64,000 bases of DNA, taken from positions 588,501-652,500 of the forward strand of contig JAUJYZ010001540.1 in the NCBI GenBank assembly GCA_033675265.1, written 5' to 3'. This stretch comes from Actinostola sp. cb2023 (Eukaryota > Cnidaria > Anthozoa > Actiniaria > Actinostolidae). The notes beneath the pieces were generated by a model. That model was given only the letters and a program-made list of their open reading frames with translations. It was not told where the DNA came from and made no database searches. Shown one piece after another: positions 1 through 11,712 of this stretch. Numbering within the stretch: the first letter of the stretch is position 1; the number at the start of each line of letters is the position of its first letter. Both the position numbers and the translations under genes were made by a program.

Positions 1-2945
1 GGTTAGCTGCTACCCAGTAAGAGAAATCTAGAACACAAAATGGCTTTTGTCATGACAATCAAAAGGCTTGGATCTAACAAATTCTTCCAAGGTTAGTGAC
101 ACCCTTCCCCCTGGAAGAGCAGGCACTCTCAGAGATACAGGGGTGTGCCAGCAATACATCAAAACCCTTTTAGTGCTACCCTCGTAAAATAAAGGCTTTA
201 TTATTATTATTATTATTATTACCCTGATGCTATTTAATAAATTTTCAATTAATACCCTTTCTAAGGATTAGAATATTTTTTTGTCATTTTTGTAAATATG
301 TGTGAAATAAACTTGAACTTGGAAGTATCTGACTTGGTCAATAAACCGTACACTATTGAAGGATCGGGTATTATAAATAGAGAGCTTAAGCAGCAGACAT
401 TTTTGTCAACACGGACGGCGCACGCACTGACGAATACTGTTCAAAACGAACGTTGACGTCCGTGACGGCAATCTACGACGGCATATCCCCTGTTTTCACG
501 TCGTATATTGCCGTCATGGCCGTCAACGTTCGTTTTGAACAGTATTCGTTAGTGCGTGCGCCGTCCGTGTTGACAAAAACGTCTGCTGTTTAAGCTCTCT
601 ATATTCGTCAGTGCGTGCGCCGTCCGTGTTGACAAAAACGTCTGCTGTTTAAGCTCTCTATATTCGTCAGTGCGTGCGCCGTCCGTGTTGACAAAAACGT
701 CTGCTGTTTAAGCTCTCTATATTCGTCAGTGCGTGCGCCGTCCGTGTTGACAAAAACGTCTGCTGTTTAAGCTCTCTATATTCGTCAGTGCGTGCGCCGT
801 CCGTGTTGACAAAAACGTCTGCTGTTTAAGCTCTCTTATATTAATGATTTTCGTCAGTGCGTGCGCCGTCCGTGTTGACAACCCTCCAATAAAAACGTCT
901 GCTGTTTAAGCTCTCTATATTCGTCATTGTGCTTTGTAATGCTTCCGTCCGTGTTGAGTAAAAAAACGTCTGCTGTTTAAGCTTTCTATATTCGTCAGTG
1001 CGTGCGCCTTCCGTGTTGACACTTACAAAAACGTCTGCTGTTTAAGCTCTCTATATTCGTCAGTGCGTGCGCCGTCCGTGTTGGTGAAGCAAAAACGTCT
1101 GCTGTTTGAAAAGCTCTCTATATTCGTCAGTGCGTGCGCCGTCCGTGTTGACAAAAACGTCTGCTGTTTTTAAGCTCTCTATATTCGTTAGTGCGTGCGC
1201 CGTCCGTGTTGACGTTTTTAGGCGGAAAAAACGTCTGCTGTTTTTAGCTCTCTTATATAATTAATGATTTAGTGGGTAACAGCTTGCCCGGTCTGGACAC
1301 CCTGCATGTGATGCAACCCTCCAATACCCAGGTGTCCTTAGTGCCATGTCCCATACCTATAGGGTCTGCAGGTACATTGTCCAGTCTTATTGTTTGACTC
1401 CATCTTTGTAATTCTTGGAAGTTTTTTATTTCATCCATTAAACTGAACTAAAAGTAAAATAAAGTCATTCAACTATGTAGTGTCTGTAAGTATCTTGAAC
1501 ATTTCGGAGCATTTTTCTCTCGCGTGGAAGTTTTTCGTTTTTCTCCTAAACTAATACACTGCTAGGCCGCGTGGATGATGCTTGGGATATGCCCTCATGA
1601 TTGATAACACTTACAGGATCATAGAGTCGGTAGGCCCCATGCTGGCCAGCTACTCAAGCTTGTGTTGATCTGAAAATCAAGATGTACAATGCTCAACATG
1701 ACACCCTAGGCCAAATAGGAAAGGTGAAGCATGTCACTAATCACATTCATTGGCTGTGATAATTGAAAGTCTTCGTATAAACACGCCAAATTGCACAAGG
1801 TGGCTGATTTGTCTGGTTACTAGCCTGAGTAGCAAGCGTTTTCTTAGGCCGCGCGGAAGATTTTTCGTTTTTAGGCCGCGCGGAAGTTTTTCGTTTTTTG
1901 GCCGCGCGAAAAAAAAAACCCCGAAAAATCTTCCGCGCGGCCTAAAAAAACGCTTGCTACGCAGGCCAGCTGGATTATCAGTACCACCTATGCCATTCTT
2001 AGTTAACAGGCTTATTTTGACTTTCCTCTAACAGACATCGTTGTAGTACGGTGTGTGGGAGGGTAAAAGCGCACCCTTCAAGATCACTGTCAGGAACTAA
2101 TCTGACACAAGCTAGTAAACAATGCTCACCTTTTTCTTCCTTGAGGACCCTAGTCGTGATTTGCCAGAAGTTTGTTTATATCTCTCTAAACTACCACTAC
2201 ATGTTGCTTGGCAACCAAACTTGTGATAACAAGATATAAGAGCCTGTTCTGGATGTGGCAACAGGAAAATCTCAGGTAAAATGTTGACTGTTGCCTGTAG
2301 CACTCTGTAGGTTATGAAATATTAACATTAACCTGACAAACAATGCAGTAATGACTGATTATTTCAATTACTGTCATTCAGAGGTCAATGGAACATATAT
2401 TTTAACACTGAAAGAACAGAAAACAGATTTCTTGATAATTGAAAGTAATATTACAATACTTTCATTATTTAAATGATTTACAAATATATCAATTTACTCT
2501 GAATGCATAAATTATTGCAAAGAATTTAAACCTTGTGTTTATCATGTGACATTTCTTTCAGTATTAAAAGATATTCCATGGACAACCTCTTTGAGATCTA
2601 TCTGCTTGATCATAAAGTCCCAAACTACTGACTTTATTTTCACATACCCATCAACTTGTGTTCTGAGATTTACAATTTTAAATCTTTGTCGACCCGTGGC
2701 TTTAATTATCATTGTTGTTATTCCTGCTTCAACTTCTTCTTTCATAGAGAATATCTCTACAGTTGTCCCCACTTTTCCTTTTAACTCACTGACAGCTCTG
2801 AAAAGAAAAGAAAATACGAGAAGAAGTGGCGGATCCAGGGGGAGGGTCAGGTGGTCCAGACCCCCCTGTCATACGTGAGGTTCAATTGATTGTGTTATTT
2901 GATTTATTTTTCATTGATTGTTTTCTATGCTTAGTATACGTTTGG

Positions 2946-2994
<49 letters not shown>

Positions 2995-3535
2995 TCACAA
3001 ACACTGAGCCAGCTATACCAAATGTAAAACCAAATCCAACTTGCTGTTTTGATATGTTGTAATACAAGTTGATTGCCTACATTTTAGGACGAGCCTGCTA
3101 CATACAACTCTTAGAGGCCTTGGTAAGATAGAGAAGAGGGTTATGAATTGCATGGTTATGGTAATTACCTGCCTTGCACCAAACCAAATGTTCGGTCTTT
3201 ATTAAGAACTTTTTGCATCATTGTGACGGCCTGTTAAAGGGAAAACATTTCTGGATATAGTTAAATCTACTTATGAGATGTTAAAATAGCAGGACTGGAA
3301 GTCTTGATATCCACTGCCCCAGCGGGTACTCTCTATATATTTATTTTTCTTTCACTGCTTTTCCTATTTATTTTTCTTTCACTACTTTTCCTATTTATTT
3401 TTCTTTCACTATTTTTCCTATTTATTTTTCCTTCACTACTTTTCCTATTTATTTTTCTTTCACTACTTTTCCCATTTATTTTTCTTTCACTACTTTTCCT
3501 ATTTATTTTTCTTTCACTACTTTTCCTATTTCCTA

Positions 3536-3578
<43 letters not shown>

Positions 3579-6240
3579 AAAAATAAATCATCAAATAAAT
3601 AATAAATAATTAAAATAAATAAATAAATAAATGTAAGTAATCACCTAAATGAAATAGATGCAATGGTATGGTCTGTCCTGGTAATAAATAAATAAATAAA
3701 CTGTAGGAATGTCATAAATAAATAAATAAATATGAGTTGGTTTGGCTCTAAATAAATAAATAAATAAACCACTGAACTCGTCCATCTCCTCACCAAGATA
3801 CTGTAAACAATAACATTACCTTTACTAATTAATCAGTAAAAGTAAGTAGCACACCTGGGGATGAATATAGATGCAATGGTATGGTCTGTTGAAGAGCACA
3901 AAACAAGCAAGCCAAGAGAAGTGTCCTAAGTGGCAAACAGAGTTGGTTTGAGTGGGGATATCATTTTTATCATTATTTTGCTATTAGCTCCTCTCCAAGA
4001 TACTGTAAACAAACCCATTCTGGCTTCTGGCATATCGGTATAAAGCAGTAAGCACATCATTGTTGATATACTATGATATGGCAGATGAAGCGAAGAAGAA
4101 GAGGGAATATGTGAAATTTTGAAAACATTTTTCCATGTTTTGTTTTCCTTTTTTACGTTATTTTTACTGCCGCATAATAATAATAATAATAATAATAACT
4201 TTATCAAAGTCTCAAACTTGGATATGGATATGGATATCACTTCGGAAGGGGATTATTGTCTGATATCCATCCTGTGAAAATGTACCATGTCACCCCTTTG
4301 GACCAATGACAGTGAGCAAAAATTTATTGTTGGGTTATAAACCACTTAACTAACTGTATTTCACATAATAAATTGCAAATATTTGATTTTGATTTTGTTG
4401 GTGTAGTAGACCAGCTTGGCATCTCTAATTAGGCTTATTGCTTTGTTGCACAAGGCAAAAAATCTAACATTACATGCTAAACACTAAATAACAATTATAT
4501 TACCATAAATCTTCTATTAAGCCCCCGGGGGGCTTCTTTTGAGGGGGGGGGGGGGGGCTTGATGGAGGGAGGGGGCTTAATAGAGGGAGGGGGCTTATTA
4601 AATTTCATGGAAAACCAGAGATGTAGGTTACACCAATTATGGTCACGGTTACCATGTAATTAATCACTTTATTGCAAATAATAAATATTGTACATGGCAA
4701 GTGAATACGGTAATTAACTTTTAGAGATATTGTACATGTACATCACCATACTGTATCGGATTGTTGTATGTCATTACAGTACGGCATATCATCACATTAC
4801 GTACTATGGTATATTTGAGAGAAGGGGGAGGGGGAGGGGGGGTTCTTAAAAGAGTGAGGGGGGTTAGTAAAAATTGTGCTTCAAAAAGGGGGGCTTATTG
4901 GAGGGGGAGGGCTTATTGGAAGGGGGGGCTTAATAGAGGATTTAACGGTATTTGCCAAACGTGAAGTGATTATTGGTTACCAGATGTTCAGGTAAACATT
5001 CACAATGAATAATCGCTAAGCCTGAGGTGAATAATAACATTGTTTAGTATAATTACGCAGGTCAATATCAGAGAAATCTGCAAATATAACAACAGTAGGC
5101 ATAATTCTAAACGAGTAGTTGCACATTTGGCCACCATTTTGATGCCTTCCAGTTGAAAAAACAATATTCATTGTAGAACCTCTAAACCTCATTGTAGAAG
5201 TTAACCCCCAAAGAGCTACCACATTTTAAACCTCTAAATATCTACAAACTGAATTTTATTTCTCCTTTTGTATGATTAGGAAATGTGTTTGCCTTTATTT
5301 TTGTGCAAAACATCAAACACTTGTCATTTTCGCTGATGTCCTGTCTTTGATATTCACTGCGTGGTGACTGTTGCAACATGACTTAATTATTGACCAATCA
5401 GAGAGCGTCATTTTAATATTCACCTGTGTAATTATACTAAATATGTATGCATGAGATTAGACGTGAATGAATGAAAAATAGAAATGAAATTAGAATGACT
5501 GTTCAATGAGAGAACAAAAAATAATAATATTAAAAAATAATGACAAATTTTAATAACTAACCATCACATAAGTCATACAATACAAAGTATAATGCACAGA
5601 GATGGACACGACTATAAAGTATAATGCACGTTTATTAAAACATGCACATGGCTCCAACCTGGTGTCTTGTAGGAAGTGAAGCATCATATGTGATGTTAAT
5701 AGGACATGACGACTCATCATCGTTTATCGCTATTTAAAAAAAACAAGAATTCTTTCATTTTATAATTTTCCTTTAACACTAATGACGTATTTTATTTAGT
5801 CAGCTTGCAACTGCAATAATAACGTACAGTAAGCAAGAACATGAAGTACAACCAATCCAGTAATAGCAAATAGAACGTCATTCGACATACAAACATATTG
5901 CACCACGCTGTACAAACCTTTACAACATTGACAACACCATAAAACAACAAAGAACAACTTGAAAATATATCAAGCACAAATCCTCTTTTCAAACATTGTC
6001 TTGGAAAGAATTCCAGTCCAACATCCAGAACCAAAACATATTGAACTGACGTTGTCAAATATTCCACAATATTCGTCATGTTTTCCAAAAGACATGCTGT
6101 ATTGATACGAATAGTAAGACAGAACAAGTCTAATACTTACTATCAGAGCTGCTGCTATTTGTCTCAGCCCCGTCTGATAACTGTAGTTCGTCAAATCTAT
6201 CATAGCCATTTTGGATATCTTCTTCTTCTTCTTCCTCCAT
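1..6240 (-). CDS. CRBN: Cereblon, substrate receptor of the CRL4 ubiquitin ligase (partial, 3' end outside window)
   Basis: Cereblon recruits substrates to the DDB1-CUL4 E3 ligase. Exons on the minus strand: 6141-6240 (start ATG at 6240, acidic run of E residues), 5659-5729 (ends in SLPTRHQ, like human SLPTSHTYLG), a damaged third exon (copies at 3645-3800 and 3855-4002), 3169-3230 (NKDRTFGL), 2648-2797 (GTTVEIF, ATGRQRFKIVNLRTQ), 2130-2304 (ATVNILPEIFLLP), 1615-1669 (SSWPAWAYRLYDP), 1357-1447 (LMDEIKN, PADPI) and 1-27 (DFSYWVAA). The blocks follow human cereblon in order through the LON-like domain and the helical DDB1-binding region; the thalidomide-binding domain lies beyond base 1. Phases agree at every junction checked, except one extra base at 1635-1638 and the broken third exon. 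An upstream in-frame ATG at 6339 gives only a lysine-rich leader and was not chosen. Shares its upstream region with DNAJB9. Whether the allele is functional cannot be told here. Confidence 0.9.
28..1356. repeat. Last visible CRBN intron: (ATT)n tail, foldback element and 59-bp tandem array
   Basis: About 180-240 holds a sequence ending in (ATT)n that looks like the 3' tail of a retroelement. Bases 376-456 and 505-600 are inverted copies of each other, forming a foldback. From about 541 to 1250 the right arm is repeated in tandem about 11 times with a 59-bp period (key motif GCGTGCGCCGTCCGTGTTGA). The first copies (606-841) are almost identical. Later ones carry short insertions, some of which match sequence found just downstream. 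Confidence 0.85.
1819..1968. mobile_element. Foldback/MITE with GC-rich ends
   Basis: The arms are inverted (AGCCTGAGTAGCAAGCG on the left, CGCTTGCTACGCAGGC on the right) with internal repeats of TAGGCCGCGCGGAAG in both directions. The same type of end (TAGCCTRCGTAGC) bounds the element at 29158-29315. It lies in a CRBN intron. Confidence 0.7.
2947..2992 (+). repeat. Homopolymer of 46 C inside a degenerate element
   Basis: An uninterrupted C tract in a CRBN intron, following a GGATCCAGGGGG / GGTCCAGACCCCC segment that looks like the end of a GC-rich repeat. The stop-free frames across it (poly-P, poly-G) are composition artefacts. Confidence 0.9.
3340..3777 (+). repeat. 27-bp minisatellite followed by (AAAT)n arrays
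   Basis: 3340-3536 holds about seven copies of a 27-bp unit (core TATTTATTTTTCTTTCACTA). From 3537 this passes into AAAT repeats that continue in blocks to 3777 and cut through CRBN exon copy A. Confidence 0.85.
3645..4002 (-). pseudogene. CRBN: Two damaged copies of CRBN exon 3, one interrupted by (AAAT)n
   Basis: Both copies begin after an identical acceptor (TTTACAG) with the codons for YLGEE, the expected continuation of the preceding exon. Copy A (3645-3800) then reads MDEFSG and is split by three (TTTA)n blocks of 16-19 bp, with exon-like shreds between them, and ends in PGQTIPLHLFHL-like sequence. Copy B (3855-4002) has no microsatellite but has stops, one extra A before its end, and a good donor after HPQ. 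Both share the stretch encoding QTIPLHL. Neither encodes the full segment (about 45 residues in human). Known: this part belongs to the LON-like domain. Inference: duplication followed by decay, or a collapsed and mis-polished assembly of two haplotypes. Confidence 0.65.
4501..4950. mobile_element. MITE with TACCRTAAA-type ends
   Basis: Terminal inverted repeats: left TACCATAAATCTTCTATTAA, right complement TACCGTTAAATCCTCTATTA. The interior is G-rich with many GGGGGCTTA blocks. Its ends resemble those at 10922-11541, 19473-20014 and 27633-27748. Confidence 0.75.
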
Positions 6241-6821
6241 ATTTGTTTTGATGAACGAACACCAAAGGATTATGGGTAATGGTGTTTTCGGCGCGCGCGC
6301 CTTTTTTTGGTTTTTATATTTATATTTATTTTTTTTCACTTATTTTCCCTTCCCCTGGCTCAAAATATCCCCAAAAATAACTAAGCATTTTATGAATCTT
6401 TGACACTACTCATAATAATTTTGTAACTTCCTGACAACAAATAGTATTTTTTTAACATTGAAAAAACTAGACTTGATGACTGACTTTAAGACAAGATATA
6501 CTAAACAAAAATAATCAAGTTTTAAGCTGTTTTTCTGGATCATGTCAGGATAATATCAAAGATATATCATTGATTTATTAATAGTTTATTTTTCTAGTGC
6601 CAGTCTTCCTCTGTCTCAAATGTCAAGGTGTGATGAGCCAATGAGACGTCGATTCGTAACTCACCGTTCAGTCGTCAACACGAGCAGCAAAAATACGTAG
6701 AAATCTACAAAACTGCTTTGAAAATCACTCGAGATTGGACCTAAAAACCTTTATTGTACACCACAAGACTACTAAAACATAACAAGAAAAGACTAACACC
6801 AAACAGAAAGGACTTATAATC
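6241..6821. promoter_or_regulatory. Shared upstream region of divergent CRBN and DNAJB9
   Basis: The start codons of CRBN (6240, minus) and DNAJB9 (6822, plus) face away from each other 581 bp apart, so the interval probably acts as a bidirectional promoter. A CCAAT box at 6638-6642 is followed by GACGTC at 6645-6650. This is reminiscent of elements of stress-responsive ER chaperone promoters but is not a full ERSE consensus. A short (GCGC) tract lies near 6290. Confidence 0.5.
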
Positions 6822-8848
6822 ATGAATTGTGAGCAGTTCATCGTTTTAACTACAGCGGCGTTGAGTATTCTCGCGGCAGACTTCACCTTGGCTAAGAAAA
6901 ACTACTACGAAATCCTTGGAGTACCAAGAAATGCTTCAGACAGACAGATCAAAAAAGCCTTTAGGAAAATGGCTGTAAAATATCATCCAGATAAAAATAA
7001 AAGCAAAGATGCTGAGGAGAAATTCCGCGAGGTAGCACAAGGTACGTAACGTCATGTTTTAGATGCAACATTTCGTACTTCCGTTTCGTCATTGCTTATA
7101 TAACTTATCATCGTGTCATTCCTCGATTCAATCCTTATTATGTTTCGATGTAGTTTAGTCTTCTTGATTGTCGATCTTTTAATACGTTTTCTGTACTTTT
7201 GATCTGGAAAGGAAGGTATAAAGAAATACCTATAAAGCATGCCATTACTCCATCAATTTAACCTGTCCAAGCTTCGTGTTAACTTGATTATAGCAAACTG
7301 GTTCAGTACTGTACCTGAAGACTTCAACCTTTTTTCATTGTGTTTGATCAATACTAAACTATGGAATGTTAAATCGATATTCTAGTGCGACAAATAAACT
7401 TGTACATCAATTTATTCCAGTTTATAAGATTATGAAGTCGATTTTATTGACATTTCAAAGTTGACTTTAGTTTTTAGTGACAATCGTTTCTTCGACTTCG
7501 ATGTACTTTTTGCATGTTCTGACTTCTGTACTGTAGATTCTGTCATATAATAAACGTTGTTACTTATTTTGGCTTATTGCGATGACTCGGTCCAAAAATG
7601 AAATCGAAAATTTCATCCGATTGTTGAAACAGTTGCATTTGATGATTCAGGTTAATTGACATGCAAGACCCCCCACCAACAACGTGTTCTTAATGCATGT
7701 CGACGTTTCTTAGTGTTGACTTGATTTTGTACTTGATTTTATATATTGTGTTTTCATGGACTTTTAAACTTTATGGTTGAATAATTCGTGTAAGTGGCCG
7801 GAATGGCATGATTTATTTTCTGGTTACGTGGTCACACTTCCACGTCACGACATGCTGTAATCACTGCACTTATCACATATAAGACTTACTTGTCTATATT
7901 ACACACTATATTCATTCGTTTTTGGACATATAATACTCCAAATATTGTCTATGATCTCAAAGATTACAGGATTTGTTTGATAAAATATTCATTTTGGTTT
8001 TAGCATATGAAGTTTTAGCTGATGAAAACAAAAGAAGACAGTATGATCAGTTTGGAGAAGAAGGACTTAACCAAAATGGATTTAATGGAGAAGGCGGAGG
8101 TGGATTTGACTTCAGTGATATCTTCAGTGATTTTGGTGGAGGTGGACACAGATCAGAAGGAAATGGATTTAGGTTTACATTTGGTGGATTTGATGATTAC
8201 TTCAATGATGAGGATGAGGATGAAGATGAGTACGGTGGAATGCATTTTGGTGATTCATTCTTCGGCGGTGGTGAACATTTCAGACAAAACAGATTTAATA
8301 ATGGTTTTGGAGAAGATTTTCATAGAGCATCACAACATTCAGAATTTCAACAGACGTCAAGTGGAGGTATGTTGCTATGAAGCTACATTATGACCAAGCC
8401 TTGCAGAGAAACAATCAGACATTATAATGCCATAGGAAAAATGTAATGTACTGGTCTATGGGTCTGCATTGATAGAATAGAGACTCTGTGACAAAGCTTT
8501 ACTGCTTCAATATTAGCATACTGTTTGTGCCCAAGTACACGGTTGTCAAAAAGTACTGGTGTTGCAATGCATCAGGAAAACTCAACGTTTGTAAAAACAA
8601 ACAAAAAGGGAGGCTTCCTGACCCTGGAACTGTGTACTTCCTTTTACTATCCTTTAACTAGAAATCTTTTTGACAACCCAACACAATTGAGTTGACACAT
8701 AGTGAGTTAGTGAACTAGCATTTATTTTGTATTATTTATTTTTTAATAAAAATTGTTACAAATTGTGTATTTTTCAGGTGGAAGAAGTTGTAGGACTGTG
8801 ACGAGAAAAGTTGGTAACATGGTCACAACGTTCACTGAATGTACATAG
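6822..8848 (+). CDS. DNAJB9: DNAJB9 / ERdj4, ER-luminal J-domain co-chaperone
   Basis: Three exons: 6822-7041, 8004-8366 and 8778-8848, giving 217 residues (human about 223). A hydrophobic signal peptide covers residues 1-24 and ends just before [10 protein letters not shown]. The J domain follows (about residues 25-90) with HPD in KYHPDKN and the [10 protein letters not shown] end. A G/F-rich region with an acidic stretch comes next. The C-terminus [18 protein letters not shown] matches the vertebrate DNAJB9 tail. The protein stimulates BiP ATPase and helps feed misfolded ER proteins to ERAD; in mammals it also represses IRE1. Phase is preserved (phase 1 at both junctions). There is no KDEL-type signal, as in the family. 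A polyadenylation signal AATAAA lies at 9218-9223. Regulation by the unfolded protein response is expected from orthologues, not shown here. Confidence 0.93.
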
Positions 8849-9294
8849 CAACTGATGTCTACTCAAGCTAAACAGACTGTTAATGTTCCAATCAAATACA
8901 AACATGCACAAAATGCTTTTTACTTTACTACGACTTGTATAATCTGATAAACTAGAAACAAATACCCTTATTGCTCTCTAGTTCAACCACTATAAATGGA
9001 CACCTCACTTAGATATCTGTACTTGGCTTCAAAGGTGTCTGTTTACTGGACGTTATAACTGAATTTGCTACTTTTTGTAACAATGAACATTTCTAAATTT
9101 ACAAAAACATTTTGTGTGTTAGTTGACTTAAGACCTGTTGCTATATATCTGTCAGTAATACAAAGATAAAGCAAGATTGTCTAGAGATTTATTACACTGA
9201 CATTTGTACATAATGAAAATAAAAATGTTTTTCCCATTACAGTATTTTTGTGAATTTATTATTTGATGGTTTTTCATGTGAACAGTATGACCAC

Positions 9295-9945
9295 CATCCT
9301 CGGAAATCCAGGTCCTGTGGGAGGAGGGGGGAGGGGAGGGGAAAAAGGAAGGGGAGGAAAAACAGCCCCTGGGGACAAACTCTTACAGAACGAGTTCCAG
9401 AGAAGTTAATGAGATGTGCTCTGATTGGCCACAAAAATATTTTGTGGCCAATCAGCAAAGAGCGGTACGTTGCACGATGACAGATAGTGTGAAGACATCC
9501 GGTAGCCCGTTTTAACTTCAAAGTGCACGATTCCCATGTGGCAATATGTAGTCCAAATGCAGTCGTTTCCCCTTCTTTCTGTGATCCATAGTTTTCCCTG
9601 GCGCCGTTTTTTGGGAGTTTCTCTCTCGTTTCAAAACGAAGAGCACAAAAGGTTTCCATACAGGAACATTGGGGTCAACTTTCTCGCTAAAACATGTTCG
9701 AAAATGATCACGAAATCTTCAACATTTCTTTTTCTTCTTTTATCGAGATTCTTTGCGGCTCAGTGAGTAACTTCAAAGTGATAATTGATTTGGATTGGCA
9801 GTTTTTGTTAACAGATCGTTAAATCATTTAATCCCATTAACCTTCTCTGGAACTCGTTCTGTAAGAGTATGTACCCAGGGGCTCTTTTTCCCTCTTCCCC
9901 TTTCCTTTCCCCCTCCCCCCTACAGCCCCTGGGTTTCCGAGGATG
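9295..9945. mobile_element. Foldback element with arms of about 130 bp
   Basis: The left arm (CATCCTCGGAAATCCAGG, a polypurine block, then ACAGAACGAGTTCCAGAGAAG) reappears inverted at 9830-9945. A small internal palindrome with TTTGTGGCCAATCA sits near 9430. No transposase is seen. Confidence 0.75.
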
Positions 9946-10124
9946 TATGAAGGCAGTCCAGCCATTTCGTCTGAGGCTACTAATAAAAAAGATATTCATA
10001 TGTGCACATCATTTTATGATGGGTTTCCTGTGGTAGAGCGTGTGCAATACATATTATGTTGGGCTCTCTGTGTGCAGAAATGCATAATCATAAGTAGCTT
10101 CAGAAGAAATGGTTGGTCTGCCTG

Positions 10125-10400
10125 TGGTATGTATTACATGCATGATATGGTAATATAATGAGAAACTAAGTTATTCAGGGTCCATATTACCGGTACACTG
10201 TATGTAGTGTTTATAACATGGACAGTAGTGTTGTATTACATGCATGATATGGCAATATAATGAGAAAGAGAAACTAAGTTATTCAGGTAAACTATGTAAC
10301 TAGTGTTTATAACAGGACAGTATACTTGTATTACATGCATGATATGGTAATATAATGTATTCAGGGATATATTGTATGTAACTAGTGTTTATAACATGGA
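10125..10400 (+). repeat. About 100-bp tandem repeat, three copies
   Basis: TATTACATGCATGATATGG recurs at about 10130, 10233 and 10331, each followed by TAATATAATG and a TGTTTATAAC...GGACAGTA segment. Copies differ by short deletions. Confidence 0.7.
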
Positions 10401-10921
10401 CAGTAGTGTTGTATCAGAAACTTGAGACAATACGCCACAAATGCTGTAAACTACTTATCCAACAAACTGGGTGTTTCTTGGTGCTACAGTCTGCATTGTA
10501 TTCTTGGTTAGGTTTCTTTGTATGCAGGGTATTGTTTTGGTTCAAGTTCATTCTTCTCGTTCTTTGTGTTCATTGTCTAACGTCATCTGGTGTTCTGCAA
10601 CACCAAGAAACCTCCAACAAACTGTATATTTTCATATTTCATCAATATTTTGAAGATACGTCAGAGTAATTTTCCTTGATAAAACCACTGTTAAAGCTTA
10701 TAAATGCAAATGAGGATGATTTTGTATCACATTTACATGCTCGTTATATCTTTTGTGTTTTTCTCATGAATTATTAATGAGTTTGATCATGTGCATTCCA
10801 GATTAAAATCAACTTTGCATTTATAAAAAAGGGTATACAATGTACGTACATGTGTATTATGGTAAAAAGACTTATTCATCACGACTCTTTTAAGTCGTAA
10901 TGAATAAAAGCTGTAATGCAG

Positions 10922-11483
10922 TACCATAGAATTCTGATAGTAATGGCCCCCGTTACTTTCAAATTTAGCAGGCCAAAGGGGCCGCTACTTTCGGGTAGCC
11001 GTTACTTTCGAGTAGCCATTACTTTCGGATGGTTAAAAAACGCTTGCAAACACAAAACAGAACGAGATACATGTTATGTCAAAAGGTCATCCACATGCTA
11101 AATTCTACGATATTTATTCACAACAATCTACAAGATTATAAAGTAAATGATAACAAATACCGGTATACTATACAGTGAAAGTTCTAAGTGTTCAATAATA
11201 CTGTAAATCACTTACATCATTGTAAGAGCACATAGTTTCAGGACCGTTACTTTAGGGGGGGTCATTACTTTCAGGGGGGCTATTACTTTCGGGATTTGAA
11301 GGGGTCCCTGCAAGAACAACGTAAGTGATCTCTGATCAAAATCTAAATTCTCCTTGAGATTCTTTGAATTTCAAAGGAGAATTAGGGTTTTGATCACAAA
11401 TCACTTACTCCCTTCTTGCAGCGACCACCCCTTCATTTATAAAGAAAGGCAAACTAACGTTACTTTCAGGGCCCCGATATTTT

Positions 11484-11522
<39 letters not shown>

Positions 11523-11541
11523 CTGTCGAAATTCTATGGTA
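10922..11541. mobile_element. MITE with TACCATAGAATT ends, carrying a second MITE and a 35-G tract
   Basis: Terminal inverted repeats TACCATAGAATTCTG / AATTCTATGGTA, with many internal GTTACTTTC(A/G)GG motifs. A separate palindromic element (11309-11421) is inserted inside it. A 35-base G run spans 11485-11519. Confidence 0.75.
11309..11421. mobile_element. Short palindromic MITE, TGCAAGAACAA family (copy 1)
   Basis: Ends TGCAAGAACAACG / CTTCTTGCA, interior GATCAAAATCTAAATTCTCC and its inverse. Related copies lie at 14142-14248, 44940-45013 (shorter) and 63768-63880. Confidence 0.8.
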
Positions 11542-11712
11542 TTCTGTACTCACAATAACCTTTCTTTAAATACATGCAGCTGTAGTGTATATCAGTATTT
11601 TATGGAAGTAGACCTATGCCCTACTGTGTACATACACTACAGTGATTCACACAGTTGTATTCTAACTCATTCTAACTTGAAAACTTGTGTAGTCATGTAC
11701 AGCAATACATCA

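Larger units (their letters stand above)
8849..11712. other. Intergenic region between convergent DNAJB9 and WDR82
   Basis: Contains the DNAJB9 3' UTR (to about 9240) and then repeats: a foldback at 9295-9945, a genome repeat at 9945-10115, a tandem of about 100-bp units at 10125-10400, and the nested element at 10922-11541. I see no further gene. Confidence 0.7.

Noticed and set aside
6241..6339. Longer CRBN N-terminus from the ATG at 6339
   Set aside because: Gives a Lys/Tyr-rich leader unlike cereblon; the ATG at 6240 directly precedes the usual acidic start.
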